This document shows positions 24,169-32,773 of a DNA stretch of 36,016 bases, piece after piece. Numbering within the stretch: position 1 is the first letter of the stretch; the number at the start of each line of letters is the position of its first letter. A program made the position numbers and the translations under genes. The notes under the pieces were generated by a model. That model was not told the origin of the DNA and did no database searches. It saw only the letters and a program-made list of their open reading frames with translations. Origin of the DNA: Acidobacteriota bacterium (lineage in GTDB: Bacteria; Acidobacteriota; Terriglobia; Acidiferrales; UBA7541); NCBI GenBank assembly GCA_021788095.1, contig JAJYLB010000037.1:1-36016 (forward strand), written 5' to 3'.

Positions 24169-25590
24169 CTAAAACGCTGCCATCACCCGGCGCATGTTCT
24201 CGATCACCGCGGAAGCGTATTCCGAAGTGTGCAGGCGCGTGGCGCCGGGCATCATCCGCTCGAGATCGTAGGTGACCCGTTTCTGCCGGATGGTTTCCGC
24301 GATGCCGTTCTCGACCAGGCGCGCCGCCTCGTTCCAACCCATGAAATCGAGCATCATCGCCCCCGAGAGCATCACGGAGCTGGGATTGATGACGTCCTTA
24401 TCGGCGTATTTCGGCGCGGTGCCGTGCGTGGCTTCGAAGATGCCGTACCCGTCGCCGATGTTCGCCCCCGGCGCCATGCCCAATCCGCCGACTTGCGCCG
24501 CGCAGGCGTCGGAAAGGTAATCGCCATTCAGATTGGGAGTGACGAACACCTGGTATTCGTCGGCGCGGGTGAGCACTTGCTGGAACACGGAATCGGCGAT
24601 CCGATCGTTGACGAGAATCTTCTCCTTCCAGCGCCCCTGCCCGTGCGTCTTCCCGATTCCGGCCACTGCTTCCCTTACCTCCGCGTAGATCTGTTCCTTG
24701 AAAGCGGGAGTGGCGTTCTCGAGGCCCGGCTCGATCGCGGCCGCGTTCTGCTCGATGGAGAGATTCGCGTCGCGGTCCAAATTGCCGAGAATCCAGCTCT
24801 CGCGTTCGGTGACGATCTGGTCGCGGAATTCCGCCTTGGCCAACTGGTAGCCCCAATCGCGGAACGCGCCTTCGGTGAACTTCATGATGTTGCCCTTGTG
24901 CACCAAGGTCACCACGCGCAGCTTGCGGTCGATGGCGTGGCGCAGGGCTCGGCGCATCAGCCGGGAGGTGGCCACGCGCGAAATCGGCTTGATCCCGATG
25001 CCGGAATCGGCTCGGATCTCGCGCCCGGCGGACTTGAGCATCTCGTCGTTCAGGAAGTCGATCACCTTCTTCACTTCCGGCGTCCCGCTCCGCCATTCGA
25101 TTCCGGCGTAGACGTCTTCCGTGTTCTCGCGGAAGATCACCACGTTCATTCGTTCGGGATGGGTGACGGGAGACGGCACGCCGCCGAAATAGCGCACCGG
25201 CCGCACGCAGGCGTAAAGATCGAGCACCTGCCGCAGCGTGACGTTCAGCGAGCGGATACCGCCGCCCACGGGAGTCGTCAGCGGCCCCTTGATGGCGATG
25301 CGGAACTCGCGAATGGCCTCGACGGTGTCTTCGGGGAGCCAGGTCTTGTGGGTATTGAACGCTTTTTCGCCGGCGAGCACTTCGAACCAGGCGATGGCTT
25401 TCCCGCCTCCGTAGGCCTTCTCCACCGCGGCGTCGAAAACGCGCCGCGACGCGCGCCAGATGTCGCGCCCCGTGCCATCTCCCTCGATGAAAGGAAGAAT
25501 CGGGTGCGCGGGCACGTGGAAGGCGCCGTCCCGGTACTCGATGGGCTGGCCTTCAGCTGGTATGGGAATCCCGTTGTAAGCTTTTTTCAT
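24169..25590 (-). CDS. icd: Isocitrate dehydrogenase (NADP type)
   Basis: This 473-aa cytoplasmic TCA enzyme oxidatively decarboxylates isocitrate to 2-oxoglutarate. The substrate block is [27 protein letters not shown], with S114 at the position of the regulatory phospho-serine of E. coli Icd, and R120, R130 and R133 as citrate-binding arginines. [14 protein letters not shown] and the later [19 protein letters not shown] metal and substrate block are intact, as is the cofactor loop [11 protein letters not shown]. Length is slightly above the E. coli enzyme (416 aa), with an insertion after YAGIEW and a longer middle region. ATG 25590 with AGGAGAG upstream is preferred over an upstream in-frame start at 25617. 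NADP over NAD is inferred from overall similarity. Confidence 0.95.
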   Translation of the reverse strand: MKKAYNGIPIPAEGQPIEYRDGAFHVPAHPILPFIEGDGTGRDIWRASRRVFDAAVEKAYGGGKAIAWFEVLAGEKAFNTHKTWLPEDTVEAIREFRIAIKGPLTTPVGGGIRSLNVTLRQVLDLYACVRPVRYFGGVPSPVTHPERMNVVIFRENTEDVYAGIEWRSGTPEVKKVIDFLNDEMLKSAGREIRADSGIGIKPISRVATSRLMRRALRHAIDRKLRVVTLVHKGNIMKFTEGAFRDWGYQLAKAEFRDQIVTERESWILGNLDRDANLSIEQNAAAIEPGLENATPAFKEQIYAEVREAVAGIGKTHGQGRWKEKILVNDRIADSVFQQVLTRADEYQVFVTPNLNGDYLSDACAAQVGGLGMAPGANIGDGYGIFEATHGTAPKYADKDVINPSSVMLSGAMMLDFMGWNEAARLVENGIAETIRQKRVTYDLERMMPGATRLHTSEYASAVIENMRRVMAAF

Positions 25591-25690
25591 TTCCGTTGCT
25601 CTCCTGCCTTGGGGCATTGGGAAACCCGCGGGCGGACCTCGACCGCGAAGTGTTCACCGGGAAGCGGCTTGGGCGCACATCGCGCCCTCA

Positions 25691-25737
25691 GCTGCCCTTC
25701 GACTTCGTTCAGGGCCGTGAGCCTGTCGAACGGCAGT
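25691..25737. repeat. CCCTTCGAC-type dispersed repeat
   Basis: GCCCTTCGACTTCGTTCAGG followed by GCCGTGAGCCTGTCGAACGG forms an imperfect inverted repeat between icd and the selenoprotein gene. This sequence type is widespread in many environmental bacterial genomes (recalled). The remainder of the 25591-25792 gap shows no gene. Confidence 0.55.
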
Positions 25738-25792
25738 GGCCGGCGCGTCGGGGAGTGACCGAGCCCAAGCGAGATCACCACAATAACACATC

Positions 25793-26464
25793 TCAAGGAC
25801 CTACGCTCGGCAACTCCTTGGCCATGGCCGCGCCCTCGAGCACTCGGCCGATGAACTCGGTTTTAGGCACGGCGCCGTCGATCCACAGCGTCTCGTTGAT
25901 GACCGTCTTGGGAACCCCGGAAACCGCATAGCGCCGAACCAGATCGGGAAATTCGGTGGCCTCGATCATGTCCGCGGTGATCCAATCGCTTTCGATCGCC
26001 AGTTGGTGTGCCAGGAGCACCGCTCCCGGGCAATAGGGTCAAGTCGGCGTGACCAAGACCTCCAAATGCACCGGACTTTTCAAATCCGCGAGACGCGAAA
26101 CGAATTCCGGCTGGAGATTCGACCGGCCCTGGGAAACCTGGAGGATGTCCTCAAGCAAGGCCGCGAATTCGAAGCCGGCTGGCAAGCCATAGAATCGGAT
26201 GCCGTAGTCTTTCGCGCCTTCGACGATGATGGCGGGCGTCTTGTCCACGCGGTATTGCGCCACCTTGTCTTTGTCTACATGGAAGTTATAGATCTCCAGA
26301 GTCAGCTTGTCCGACAACTCGACCACATCCTCGAGCAGTTCGCGAACCACCGGGCACGCCTCGCAGTCGAGTTCCTGGGTGAAGTAGACAATCTTCACCG
26401 GGTTCCGCATGTCGCGCAGCCGATCGACGATTTGCTGGCGCTCCGCTTCGGAAAAGAGGCGCAT
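25793..26464 (-). CDS. Two-domain protein disulfide oxidoreductase with probable selenocysteine at the second active site (in-frame TGA)
   Basis: The 223-codon frame encodes two thioredoxin folds, as in PDO/glutaredoxin-like proteins (usually about 215-240 aa). Domain 1 has C34-E-A-C37 and cis-Pro P77 (DKTPAII). Domain 2 begins VLVTPT and should continue C-P-Y-C-P, but the first Cys codon is TGA (26039-26041), giving U142-P-Y-C145; the same frame then runs on with LLAHQLAIESDWITADMIEATEFPDL and the second cis-Pro loop SGVPKTVI to a TGA stop at 25793. A hairpin with a GGU-bearing loop follows the internal TGA at the distance required for a bacterial SECIS. ATG 26464 has AAGGTG upstream. It probably reduces disulfides or peroxides in the cytoplasm. 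The alternative is a nonsense mutation, which would hit exactly this codon only by chance. Confidence 0.82.
26011..26041 (-). promoter_or_regulatory. Candidate bacterial SECIS element with recoded UGA
   Basis: On the minus strand the UGA (26041-26039) is followed by 9 nt, then stem CCGGGAG (26029-26023), loop CGGUG (26022-26018) and CUCCUGG (26017-26011): seven base pairs with one G-U. The apical loop starts 17 nt after the UGA and has G within its first two positions plus GGU, as in known SelB-binding hairpins. Confidence 0.72.
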
Positions 26465-26587
26465 GTTCGTTCACCTTGGAGGCGGGAGCGTTCCTGCCTC
26501 GTGGGAATAAATGCAAGCGCCCGGATTTCGTTACCGCCGGCGGTCGAGTGGCCAGCGGGTGCCAGGTCATCTTCTGCGGTTTAGCGG

Positions 26588-27094
26588 CTATCTCATGCCC
26601 GCCGGGCAGGTTCCGCCAAGCCACTTGTGGGTGTAATCGATATGCATGTGCACTGCGGAGCCGTTAGTGGGGAAAGGCATGTTGCCCGTGAAGGTAGCAT
26701 CGATCGATCCCGTGACGTGTTCCGAGTCCAGAACGTGAAACTCGCCGTGTCCGTCGGCCGTCATGCCGTTGCCCGCATCGCATCCCTTCGCCCCCACTTC
26801 CAAATCGGTTCCCGTAGACTTCAGCACGGTGATGGAGGAGCAGTTCAGTCCCAGTCCCTTCGTCGTCCATTTGTCGGGATTCAGATCCTCCGGCTTCAGA
26901 CACAACTTGGCGGGCCTTGTCGGTTTCGCTGCCTCCGCTATTTGAGCCATTTGTGGCGGGAGCCCGGTATACTTCCACTTCGTTGTCGATTGCCAAAGAC
27001 CGGTCTTCAGGTTCAGAGGTTCGAGCTTCTGCTCGGTCGCGAAAGCGAGCGAAGCCATCAAGGCAGTCACTCCGAGGGCGATTCCTTTTCTCAT
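26588..27094 (-). CDS. DUF3617 family secreted protein
   Basis: This is a 168-aa exported protein of unknown function with signal peptide 1 to about 20 (GVTALMASLAFA-TE). The family pattern is present: LNLKTGLWQSTTKWKYTGLPP near the N-terminus, KLCLKPEDLNPDKW, a cysteine pair region LNCSSITVL, MTADGHGEFHVLDSEHVTGSIDATFTG and a final GGTCPAG. Three to five cysteines may form disulfides (LCL, NCS, GCD, TCP). ATG 27094 has GGAGG about 7 nt upstream. It lies 123 bp before the selenoprotein-type PDO gene on the same strand. Any functional tie with the PDO is speculative, because one is exported and the other looks cytoplasmic. Confidence 0.85.
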   Translation of the reverse strand: MRKGIALGVTALMASLAFATEQKLEPLNLKTGLWQSTTKWKYTGLPPQMAQIAEAAKPTRPAKLCLKPEDLNPDKWTTKGLGLNCSSITVLKSTGTDLEVGAKGCDAGNGMTADGHGEFHVLDSEHVTGSIDATFTGNMPFPTNGSAVHMHIDYTHKWLGGTCPAGMR

Positions 27095-27280
27095 TTCATT
27101 CCTCCTTGAGCGTGTTGGAGGCCTGTCTTCCCCGCGCATCCGGCCGCGAAGCAGATGGTTCGATCCCGGCAGGCAGCCACGCGAAAGCACCGTTGAGGCC
27201 CTCGGCAGCCCCTGTCTCCCGATCTGAACGATGGTATCAAATCCAGTGCAACGCTCGCCTGCCCTCGACGACCCGAAGAC

Positions 27281-27408
27281 CACCACGGAGGACACGGAGG
27301 GAGAAGCAGTTGGCAGTTGGCTCCGCGCAATTCCTTGTCCTTTGTGGTGATCTTCCAGTCCTTCCTCTTCTCTGCGGAACTCCGCGTTCTCCGCGGTGGA
27401 ATTTTCGA
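27281..27408. repeat. CCACGGAGG-type dispersed inverted repeat, copy 3
   Basis: CACCACGGAGGACACGGAGG (27281-27300) is matched on the other side by GTGGTGATCTTCCAGTCC (from about 27343) and by a second arm GCGGAACTCCGCGTTCTCCG (27374-27393) followed by CGGTGGAAT. It fills most of the 317-bp gap between the DUF3617 gene and feoB, in which no gene was found. Confidence 0.65.
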
Positions 27409-27411
27409 GTC

Positions 27412-29403
27412 CTACGCGAGGTGAAGCGCGGTGAGGAGGATACGCGCGGCGAGGGCGAGCATGGTGGCCAGCGCGAAGGAGTAGGCCGCGGCCAGCGCAG
27501 TCAGCTTCCTGCCAATCTCCTTCGTCATGGCGGCGAGCGAAGCCAGGCAAGGAACGTAGAAAGTGACGAATACGGTGAAAGCCAGAATCTGCGCCGTCGA
27601 GAGGACCGCATGGAGGTTCGTGGTGCCGAGCGCCTGGACCAGCATCACCATCGTCAATTCCTTGCGCAGCACCCCGAAAATCAGCGTCACGCCCACGGCG
27701 GGCGGCAAGCCGAGGACCCTGGTGAGCGGCGAGAGAGCCATATTGAGGACACGATCCCAATGCCAATACTCGGCGAGACCCAATACGGCGCTTCCCCCGA
27801 TCAGCAACGGCCAGCTCACGACAACGAATTCCCTCAGGCGCAGCCACACTTTGCGCGCGGTCATGCGCAGCGAAGGCCACTCGTAGCGCGGCACTTCGAG
27901 GATCATACCCATGCTGACTTCCGGCCACAGCCTGGCCAGCAGCCAGCCGGAAGCGAACACCACTAAGGCGTTGAAGGCAAAGATGGTCAAGGCCCACGCC
28001 GGCCCCAAATAAAAAGCGGCCAGGGCGAAAATCACCGTCGAGCGCGCCGAGCACGGCACCAGCGTGGCCAGGACGGTGGCGAGGAACCGGTCGCGGCGCG
28101 AAGGCAGCACGCGAGTCGCCAGACATGCCGGCACGCTGCAGCCGTAACCGAGCACCACGGGCACGACGGAGGTGCCGTGAAGGCCGATGCGGTGGCAGAG
28201 GCCGTCGAGCAGGTAGGCGATGCGAGGCAAATAGCCGGTGTCTTCAAGCAGGGCAAGACCAAACAGAAAGGGAATCAGATACGGCAGAACGATCGCGGCG
28301 CCGCCCACGAAGCCGTCCCACAAGCTGCTCGCCAAGGCGTAGGCAAGCGCGTGATGGCCGAGCCCCGCGGTAACGGGCGCGAAAGCGGCGCCGAGCGCGC
28401 CGAGCAGCTCCTTTTCCGTCCACCGTCCAATCCCGAAAACCGCCCAAAACAGGCTGCCAAGCACCAATACCAGGAACACGTAGCCCCAGAAGGGATGGGT
28501 GAGGAGGTCGTCGAGCGCCTCGCGAAAATCGGCATGGGGCCGCCCCGCGCTTACCGTTTGCTCCGCCAGAGCCGCAGCCCGCTCTCGCCGCTCCCGCACG
28601 ACAACGTCGTCGAGCGCGTGACCGTGCGCTTGTGCGAATTCCTCGCCTACCCTGCCGGCCAATTCACGCGCCTCGGGACCCGCCTGGCCGAGAATATCCT
28701 CGTCTTTTTCGAGGAGTTTCACCGCCAGGAATCGCGCGCCAGCCCGTGACCCGGAGCCACTCGCGATGCCTCGCTCCAGGCGGGAGATCGCGCGCTCGGT
28801 CTCCGCGGTCCAACCCGAAGACGTGACGGGCCCCGGAACGAGATCCGGCGGGGCCATGACGCGCGAGAACAGTTCGCGCACGCCGACGCCGCGCGTGGCA
28901 ATCGTTTCCACCACCGGCGCGCGCAGCTCTTGGGAAAGTTGCGGAACGCGAATCGCCATCCCCTTCCGGTGCGCCTCATCCATCATGTTCAGGCTCACCA
29001 CCATCGGGACGCCGAGTTCCTGAAGCTCGAGCGTCAGCTCGAGGCTGCGGCCGAGAAGCGACGCGTCTACCACGTTCACAATCACGTCAACTTCCCTGCT
29101 GAGAAGGAATTGTTTCGCGGCCTTCTCCGTCGGACTCGATGCGCTGAGGGAGTAGATTCCAGGGACGTCGATCAGTTCGATTTCGGCCCCGTTGACTCGA
29201 ACCCGGCTCCAGGTGAGCCGAACGGTAGTGCCGGGATAGTTTCCCGTGGCGGAGCGGTAGCCGGCGACGGCATTGAATAGGGTGCTTTTCCCGCAATTCG
29301 GCTGGCCAATCAGCCCGACTCGCAGCACCCGGCCCGGCGTGGCGGCGCAACCCTGGCCGCATCCGGCGCAGCAGCCGCCAACCCGCTTGGGGAGGACGCT
29401 CAA
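27412..29403 (-). CDS. feoB: Ferrous iron transporter B
   Basis: This 663-aa inner-membrane Fe2+ importer has a cytoplasmic N-terminal G domain: G1 GQPNCGKS (33-40, Gln in place of the usual Asn at the second position), G2 PGTT, G3 DVPGIYSL and G4 NMMD. The membrane part contains the two Gate blocks, around PVVLGYGCSVPACLATR and LVPCSARSTVIF in Gate 1, and a region ending in VTFYVPCLASLAAM in Gate 2. The N-terminus is unusual: C11-C12-x2-C15-x3-C19 precedes the G domain. The TTG start (29403) overlaps the feoA stop as TTGA, which implies translational coupling. Length is a little shorter than E. coli FeoB (773 aa), as in many other phyla. Confidence 0.95.
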   Translation of the reverse strand: MSVLPKRVGGCCAGCGQGCAATPGRVLRVGLIGQPNCGKSTLFNAVAGYRSATGNYPGTTVRLTWSRVRVNGAEIELIDVPGIYSLSASSPTEKAAKQFLLSREVDVIVNVVDASLLGRSLELTLELQELGVPMVVSLNMMDEAHRKGMAIRVPQLSQELRAPVVETIATRGVGVRELFSRVMAPPDLVPGPVTSSGWTAETERAISRLERGIASGSGSRAGARFLAVKLLEKDEDILGQAGPEARELAGRVGEEFAQAHGHALDDVVVRERRERAAALAEQTVSAGRPHADFREALDDLLTHPFWGYVFLVLVLGSLFWAVFGIGRWTEKELLGALGAAFAPVTAGLGHHALAYALASSLWDGFVGGAAIVLPYLIPFLFGLALLEDTGYLPRIAYLLDGLCHRIGLHGTSVVPVVLGYGCSVPACLATRVLPSRRDRFLATVLATLVPCSARSTVIFALAAFYLGPAWALTIFAFNALVVFASGWLLARLWPEVSMGMILEVPRYEWPSLRMTARKVWLRLREFVVVSWPLLIGGSAVLGLAEYWHWDRVLNMALSPLTRVLGLPPAVGVTLIFGVLRKELTMVMLVQALGTTNLHAVLSTAQILAFTVFVTFYVPCLASLAAMTKEIGRKLTALAAAYSFALATMLALAARILLTALHLA

Positions 29404-29702
29404 GGCAAGATCCGCACGAGCACTCGGTGCGCCAGCCGCCGGCCCAGCGCCACCAGGGTTCCTTGAACGCGGACCAGGACCGGGCCTCCGAGCGGTGCCG
29501 ACCGCTCCTTCCGCAGCACCGCACCCACGAAGATCCCCAGATCGCCAAGCTGCCGCCGCGCTCCCCTGCCCGGAGGCAAATCCACCACTTCAGCGCGGTT
29601 CGCCTTGGGTAGCGCGTCAAGCGGGATGAGCGCGGCCGGTTTCTCTTCCTCGGAGAAAGAAGCCATCGGCTCGCCTAAGTGCGTCCATAAGATAGTTTCC
29701 AT
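29400..29702 (-). CDS. feoA: FeoA-like iron transport accessory protein
   Basis: This 100-aa (88 aa if ATG 29666 is used) SH3-like protein normally assists FeoB. The family core is present: ALIPLDALPKANRAEVVDLP, then LGDLGIFVGAVLRKERSAPLGGPVLVRVQGTLVALGRRLAHRVLV. This matches the FeoA pattern of G-x-L-G-hydrophobic-x-x-G and the terminal ALxxxxAxxILV strand. ATG 29702 has GGGG about 7 nt upstream; the later ATG 29666 has a weaker AGG. It is the first gene of feoAB. Its stop codon TGA (29402-29400) overlaps the feoB start. Confidence 0.9.
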   Translation of the reverse strand: METILWTHLGEPMASFSEEEKPAALIPLDALPKANRAEVVDLPPGRGARRQLGDLGIFVGAVLRKERSAPLGGPVLVRVQGTLVALGRRLAHRVLVRILP

Positions 29703-29724
29703 GTCGGACCCCGTCCGGTTCGTC

Positions 29725-29736
29725 CAGTTGCAACTG
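29725..29736. promoter_or_regulatory. 12-bp perfect palindrome upstream of feoA
   Basis: CAGTTGCAACTG lies 22 bp upstream of the feoA start in the 185-bp gap to plsC. It could be an operator for the iron transport operon, but it does not resemble a Fur or DtxR box. A single palindrome of this length can occur by chance. Confidence 0.25.
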
Positions 29737-29887
29737 CTTTGCCGTTGTTACCGCGCCGAAAAAAGAAGCAACTCATTGATTGTGCAGTGGTTAGGTCCAG
29801 AGTTGGGGTGTTCAGCGGAGGCTGCCGCGTCAAATCGCGCAGGCTCACTCCCCAATAGCGTGATGAAACACTGTTGCAAAGAGCTGC

Positions 29888-30583
29888 CTAGGGGAAGCGG
29901 CTCCCGATCACCGCACGGACCTGCTTGAGCAGCTCTTCCCTACCGCTTTCGGCGTACGCTGCGGCGTCCACCGCGGGGTGGAATATCAACCGTATCTCGC
30001 CTGGCCGCAGCCAGGATTGGCCCCTAGCCAACACGCGCTCGGCTCCGAGGATAGTGATCGGAACGATCGGCCGTTTGGCGCGAATGGCAAGCAGGAAAGC
30101 TCCTCTTTTGAAAGGCAGCAGCCGGCCGTCGGGGCTCCGCGTCCCCTCGGGATAGATCACCATGGACCCGCCGCTTCGCAGGTGCTCGACTGCCAGGTCG
30201 GCACTCGAAGCCGCCGCTTCATGGCTGGCGCGGTCCACCGGGATAAAACTTTCCAGGCGCATCGCCCAGCCGAACAAGGGAATCCGAAACAGCTCCTGCT
30301 TCGCCATAAAGGCGACCTGGCGGGGAATGGAAACGAAGACGGCTATGGGATCCACGGCGCTGGTGTGATTGGGCATGAACAAGCAGGGTCCGGGCGGGAT
30401 GTTTTCGCTGCCCTCGATGCGCCTTCGAACGCCTCCGAGGGCCAGCGACCAGCGCAGGGCAAGCTTTGCGGCCGAGTAAAAGGGACCGGCCGTTCCCGCA
30501 ACCCAACCCAGCAGGAGCAACGGGATCCCAATCGCGAGCGCGAAGAGCGCGAGAAACGCCAAAGCAAGAGTTGTGCGCAGCAT
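29888..30583 (-). CDS. plsC: 1-acyl-glycerol-3-phosphate acyltransferase (PlsC type)
   Basis: This 231-aa membrane-bound acyltransferase adds the second acyl chain in phosphatidic acid synthesis, or acts on a related lysolipid. An N-terminal hydrophobic segment (LALAFLALFALAIGIPLLLLG) is followed by block I N72-H73-T-S-A-V-D78 (catalytic His-x4-Asp), block II around F-IPVDR (residues 113-118), block III YPEGTRS (144-150) and block IV IVPITI. ATG 30583 directly abuts the stop codon of the M61 peptidase (TGAATG), so it is almost certainly translated from the same mRNA. The acyl acceptor cannot be told from the sequence. Confidence 0.92.
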   Translation of the reverse strand: MLRTTLALAFLALFALAIGIPLLLLGWVAGTAGPFYSAAKLALRWSLALGGVRRRIEGSENIPPGPCLFMPNHTSAVDPIAVFVSIPRQVAFMAKQELFRIPLFGWAMRLESFIPVDRASHEAAASSADLAVEHLRSGGSMVIYPEGTRSPDGRLLPFKRGAFLLAIRAKRPIVPITILGAERVLARGQSWLRPGEIRLIFHPAVDAAAYAESGREELLKQVRAVIGSRFP

Positions 30584-32428
30584 TCAGTTTGTAGTGCCCT
30601 GTAGCAGGCCAGTCAGGATTCGGTCCTGCTTCGGAGTGGGATTCGGGAGCGGCGCGACGTGGTACACCGTTTCGGTCCGGCTGCCGAAGGTGAGTGGCAG
30701 AGTCAACTGCCGGCTGGCGCGAGCCACGCGGACTTGGATCGTTTGGCCGGGTTGGTATTGGCGAAGCCAAAGGGCAGCGAAGCGTGGCAGCGGCGCGCCG
30801 CCAGCCGAAAGCACCACGTCACCCTCCTGGATTCCCGCTGTTCCGGCGGGCCCGCCCGGCGCGACGCTCGTAACTTCCGTTCCCCCGCCGGGGCCGGCCT
30901 CCCACTGGAATCCCGGATCGGCTTGCGGTACCGCTTGCGTTTGGACTCCCAGCCCCGCCAGAGCGAGCATCGCGTTCCAAGGTATTTCCGTCGTGCCGGA
31001 AACGTAGTTCCTAAAGAAGCTGGCCAAGCTCCGGCCCGCGACGTGGTCGGCAGCGGCTTCGATATCCGCGGTGCCGTGATAGAAGCGGTGCTGCTCGGGA
31101 AACTCCGCGTAGAGGTAGCGCATCACGTCGTCGAGGCTCTTGTGGTTCGCTGTGGCGTCGCGGATCAACAGATCGAGCAGGATGCCGTCGAGTTCTCCTT
31201 TGTTGTAATACGAGATGCTGCGATCCGGCCGGCCGTAGAACGGATAGCTGTCGAACCAGGTGTCCAGGCTCGATTCCTCCGCGCTCTGCCACAACCGCGC
31301 CGGCCGGGACTGGAGTTCGGTAATGAGCTGGCCCAGATGCTGGTAATACTGTTCCGGGGTCCACAGACCCGAGCGAAGCATGGTATAGGCGCCATAGGTG
31401 CTCGTCACGCCCTCGGCAAGCCAGAGCGACCGCGTCCACATCGGGTGCTCGTAGTCGTAAGGGGTGAGCGATTGCGGCCGAATGCGTTTCACGTTCCACA
31501 GGTGGAAGAACTCATGCGCGGTCACCGCGGGAATCTGCGAAAAATCGAATACGGCGATGGCCGTGCCGTTGGCGTGCTCCATGCCGCCTCCGCCGGCTCC
31601 CGGCCCGATATGGTAGATGAAGAGGTACTCGCGGAAGGGAGCGCCGCGCATCAGCTTGGTTTCGTAGCCTACGATCTTCCGTAGCGAATCTTCGAGCTGG
31701 CTTCGATCCCATTTGGCCCCGCCCATGGCGTCCACGGCCACGCGGAAGCGCGCGCCGTCTTCGACGAACCGGAATTCGGCAAAACCGCCGATCTCTGCCG
31801 GCGCGTCGGTCAGCAAATCGTAACTGCCCGCGAGATAGCAAGCCTGCCCGGGGCAATTCGCGGCTTTCGCCAGCTCGAGGGCAACCCGCCAATCCGCGGG
31901 CATGCCCGCGAACTCTACTTCCACGGGCTCGGCGCGGCGCGCAGGAACGTAGAACAGGATCTCGGCGAAATTGATGAACGCGTGGTGCTCGTCAAGCTGG
32001 CTGCTGAATGGGCCGGGATCATCCCAATAAACGCGGTAGCGGATTTCGACCGTGCCGCTGGCGCCGATCCGCCAGGTATCACCCGTGAGGGCTTCGACTG
32101 CCAGCGGTTTTCCGCCTTCGCTGGCGCGGACGTACTCGACGCGCTCGGCGAAATCGCGAATCACATAGGTTGCGTTCCAAGCGGGCATGGCCACGACGAC
32201 GCTTCCGCGGACGTTCGGCACCGTCATCGTGACGTGGAACAAGTGCGCGGACCGGTCCACGAGCGATACCTGATAACGAATCTGCGCCCGCGCGGGTGTG
32301 GCGAGCGTCGCGAACAGCGCCAAACACAAGAGCAGCGGAACGCGAACGCCGAGAAGATTGCGAAACGCGAAACTCGAAACGCGAAAATCGAAAAGCGGAA
32401 AAGCCACGCCGCCCCCTTGTTTCGACAT
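30584..32428 (-). CDS. Secreted M61-family PDZ peptidase
   Basis: This 614-aa exported protease resembles glycyl aminopeptidases of family M61. A signal segment lies at about 30-50 (VPLLLCLALFATLATPARAQ). The zinc site is H305-E-F-F-H309, with the downstream Glu helix LWLAEGVTSTYGAY. An N-terminal beta domain precedes it, and a C-terminal PDZ domain (TEVTSVAPGGPAGTAGIQEGDVVLSAGG) follows. ATG 32428 is chosen (GAGG about 9 nt upstream), but GTG 32443 with GGGGGTGA and GTG 32392 are possible. Codons just before the signal segment (FPLFDFRVSSFAFR) derive from an A/T-richer CGAAACGCGAAA-type tandem repeat (32359-32400). It is the first gene of a two-gene operon with plsC. Confidence 0.88.
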   Translation of the reverse strand: MSKQGGGVAFPLFDFRVSSFAFRNLLGVRVPLLLCLALFATLATPARAQIRYQVSLVDRSAHLFHVTMTVPNVRGSVVVAMPAWNATYVIRDFAERVEYVRASEGGKPLAVEALTGDTWRIGASGTVEIRYRVYWDDPGPFSSQLDEHHAFINFAEILFYVPARRAEPVEVEFAGMPADWRVALELAKAANCPGQACYLAGSYDLLTDAPAEIGGFAEFRFVEDGARFRVAVDAMGGAKWDRSQLEDSLRKIVGYETKLMRGAPFREYLFIYHIGPGAGGGGMEHANGTAIAVFDFSQIPAVTAHEFFHLWNVKRIRPQSLTPYDYEHPMWTRSLWLAEGVTSTYGAYTMLRSGLWTPEQYYQHLGQLITELQSRPARLWQSAEESSLDTWFDSYPFYGRPDRSISYYNKGELDGILLDLLIRDATANHKSLDDVMRYLYAEFPEQHRFYHGTADIEAAADHVAGRSLASFFRNYVSGTTEIPWNAMLALAGLGVQTQAVPQADPGFQWEAGPGGGTEVTSVAPGGPAGTAGIQEGDVVLSAGGAPLPRFAALWLRQYQPGQTIQVRVARASRQLTLPLTFGSRTETVYHVAPLPNPTPKQDRILTGLLQGTTN

Positions 32429-32520
32429 CGGCCCAATCCTCACGGCTCACCCCCGTTCGCCAAACTCCAAGCCGCCCATTCTCCCTCACGTCTGCCCGCG
32501 AGAAAAGCATTGGTAGCACA

Positions 32521-32571
32521 GACTCCCGTCCCGAATCCCGTCCCGAAGCTTCGGGATTCGGGACGGGAGTC
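32521..32571. repeat. Hairpin with a 20-bp perfect stem
   Basis: The arms at 32521-32540 (GACTCCCGTCCCGAATCCCG) and 32552-32571 are perfect reverse complements. The 11-nt loop forms part of a second palindrome (TCCCGAAGCTTCGGGA, 32541-32556). It is preceded by TAGCACA, so it may be a variant of the GTAGCACAGG repeat. Confidence 0.8.
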
Positions 32572-32631
32572 GGGACCTGCCTGTCGCTTAGGCCCGTTGG
32601 CCCGCGGAACCCTATGGCAGCCGTCTGGGTG

Positions 32632-32658
32632 CCCCAGGCGCCATCCTTGCGCCTGGGG
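32632..32658. repeat. GGGTGCCCC-type hairpin, second copy
   Basis: CCCCAGGCGC and GCGCCTGGGG pair around CATCCTT, preceded by TCTGGGTG. It resembles the unit at 14461-14495, which is also preceded by TTGGGTG. Confidence 0.6.
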
Positions 32659-32773
32659 ACTGGGCTTTCGACCCTGGGCAGGCTCAAGGTGACGCGACCC
32701 CGAAAAGCGCGCCTCTACGCGTGGCAAAGAAAGTGACAGGCGGCGAGAGAGCCGCTGCTCGTGATCGGCAGGA

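Noticed and set aside
24229..25758. A 509-residue open frame on the plus strand
   Set aside because: It is an antisense shadow of icd.
25793..26464. Reading the PDO as a pseudogene or as two separate genes (26039-26464 and 25793-26020)
   Set aside because: The second piece has no proper start, the frame is kept, the break is exactly at a redox Cys codon, and a SECIS-like hairpin follows. It remains the alternative if no Sec machinery exists.
3212..29702. Functional link between the Cyc2-like operon and feoAB as one iron island
   Set aside because: They are more than 21 kb apart with unrelated genes between them; mere presence in one window is not evidence.
29703..29887. A Fur or DtxR box upstream of feoA
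   Set aside because: No sequence close to either consensus was found; only a short CAGTTGCAACTG palindrome is present.
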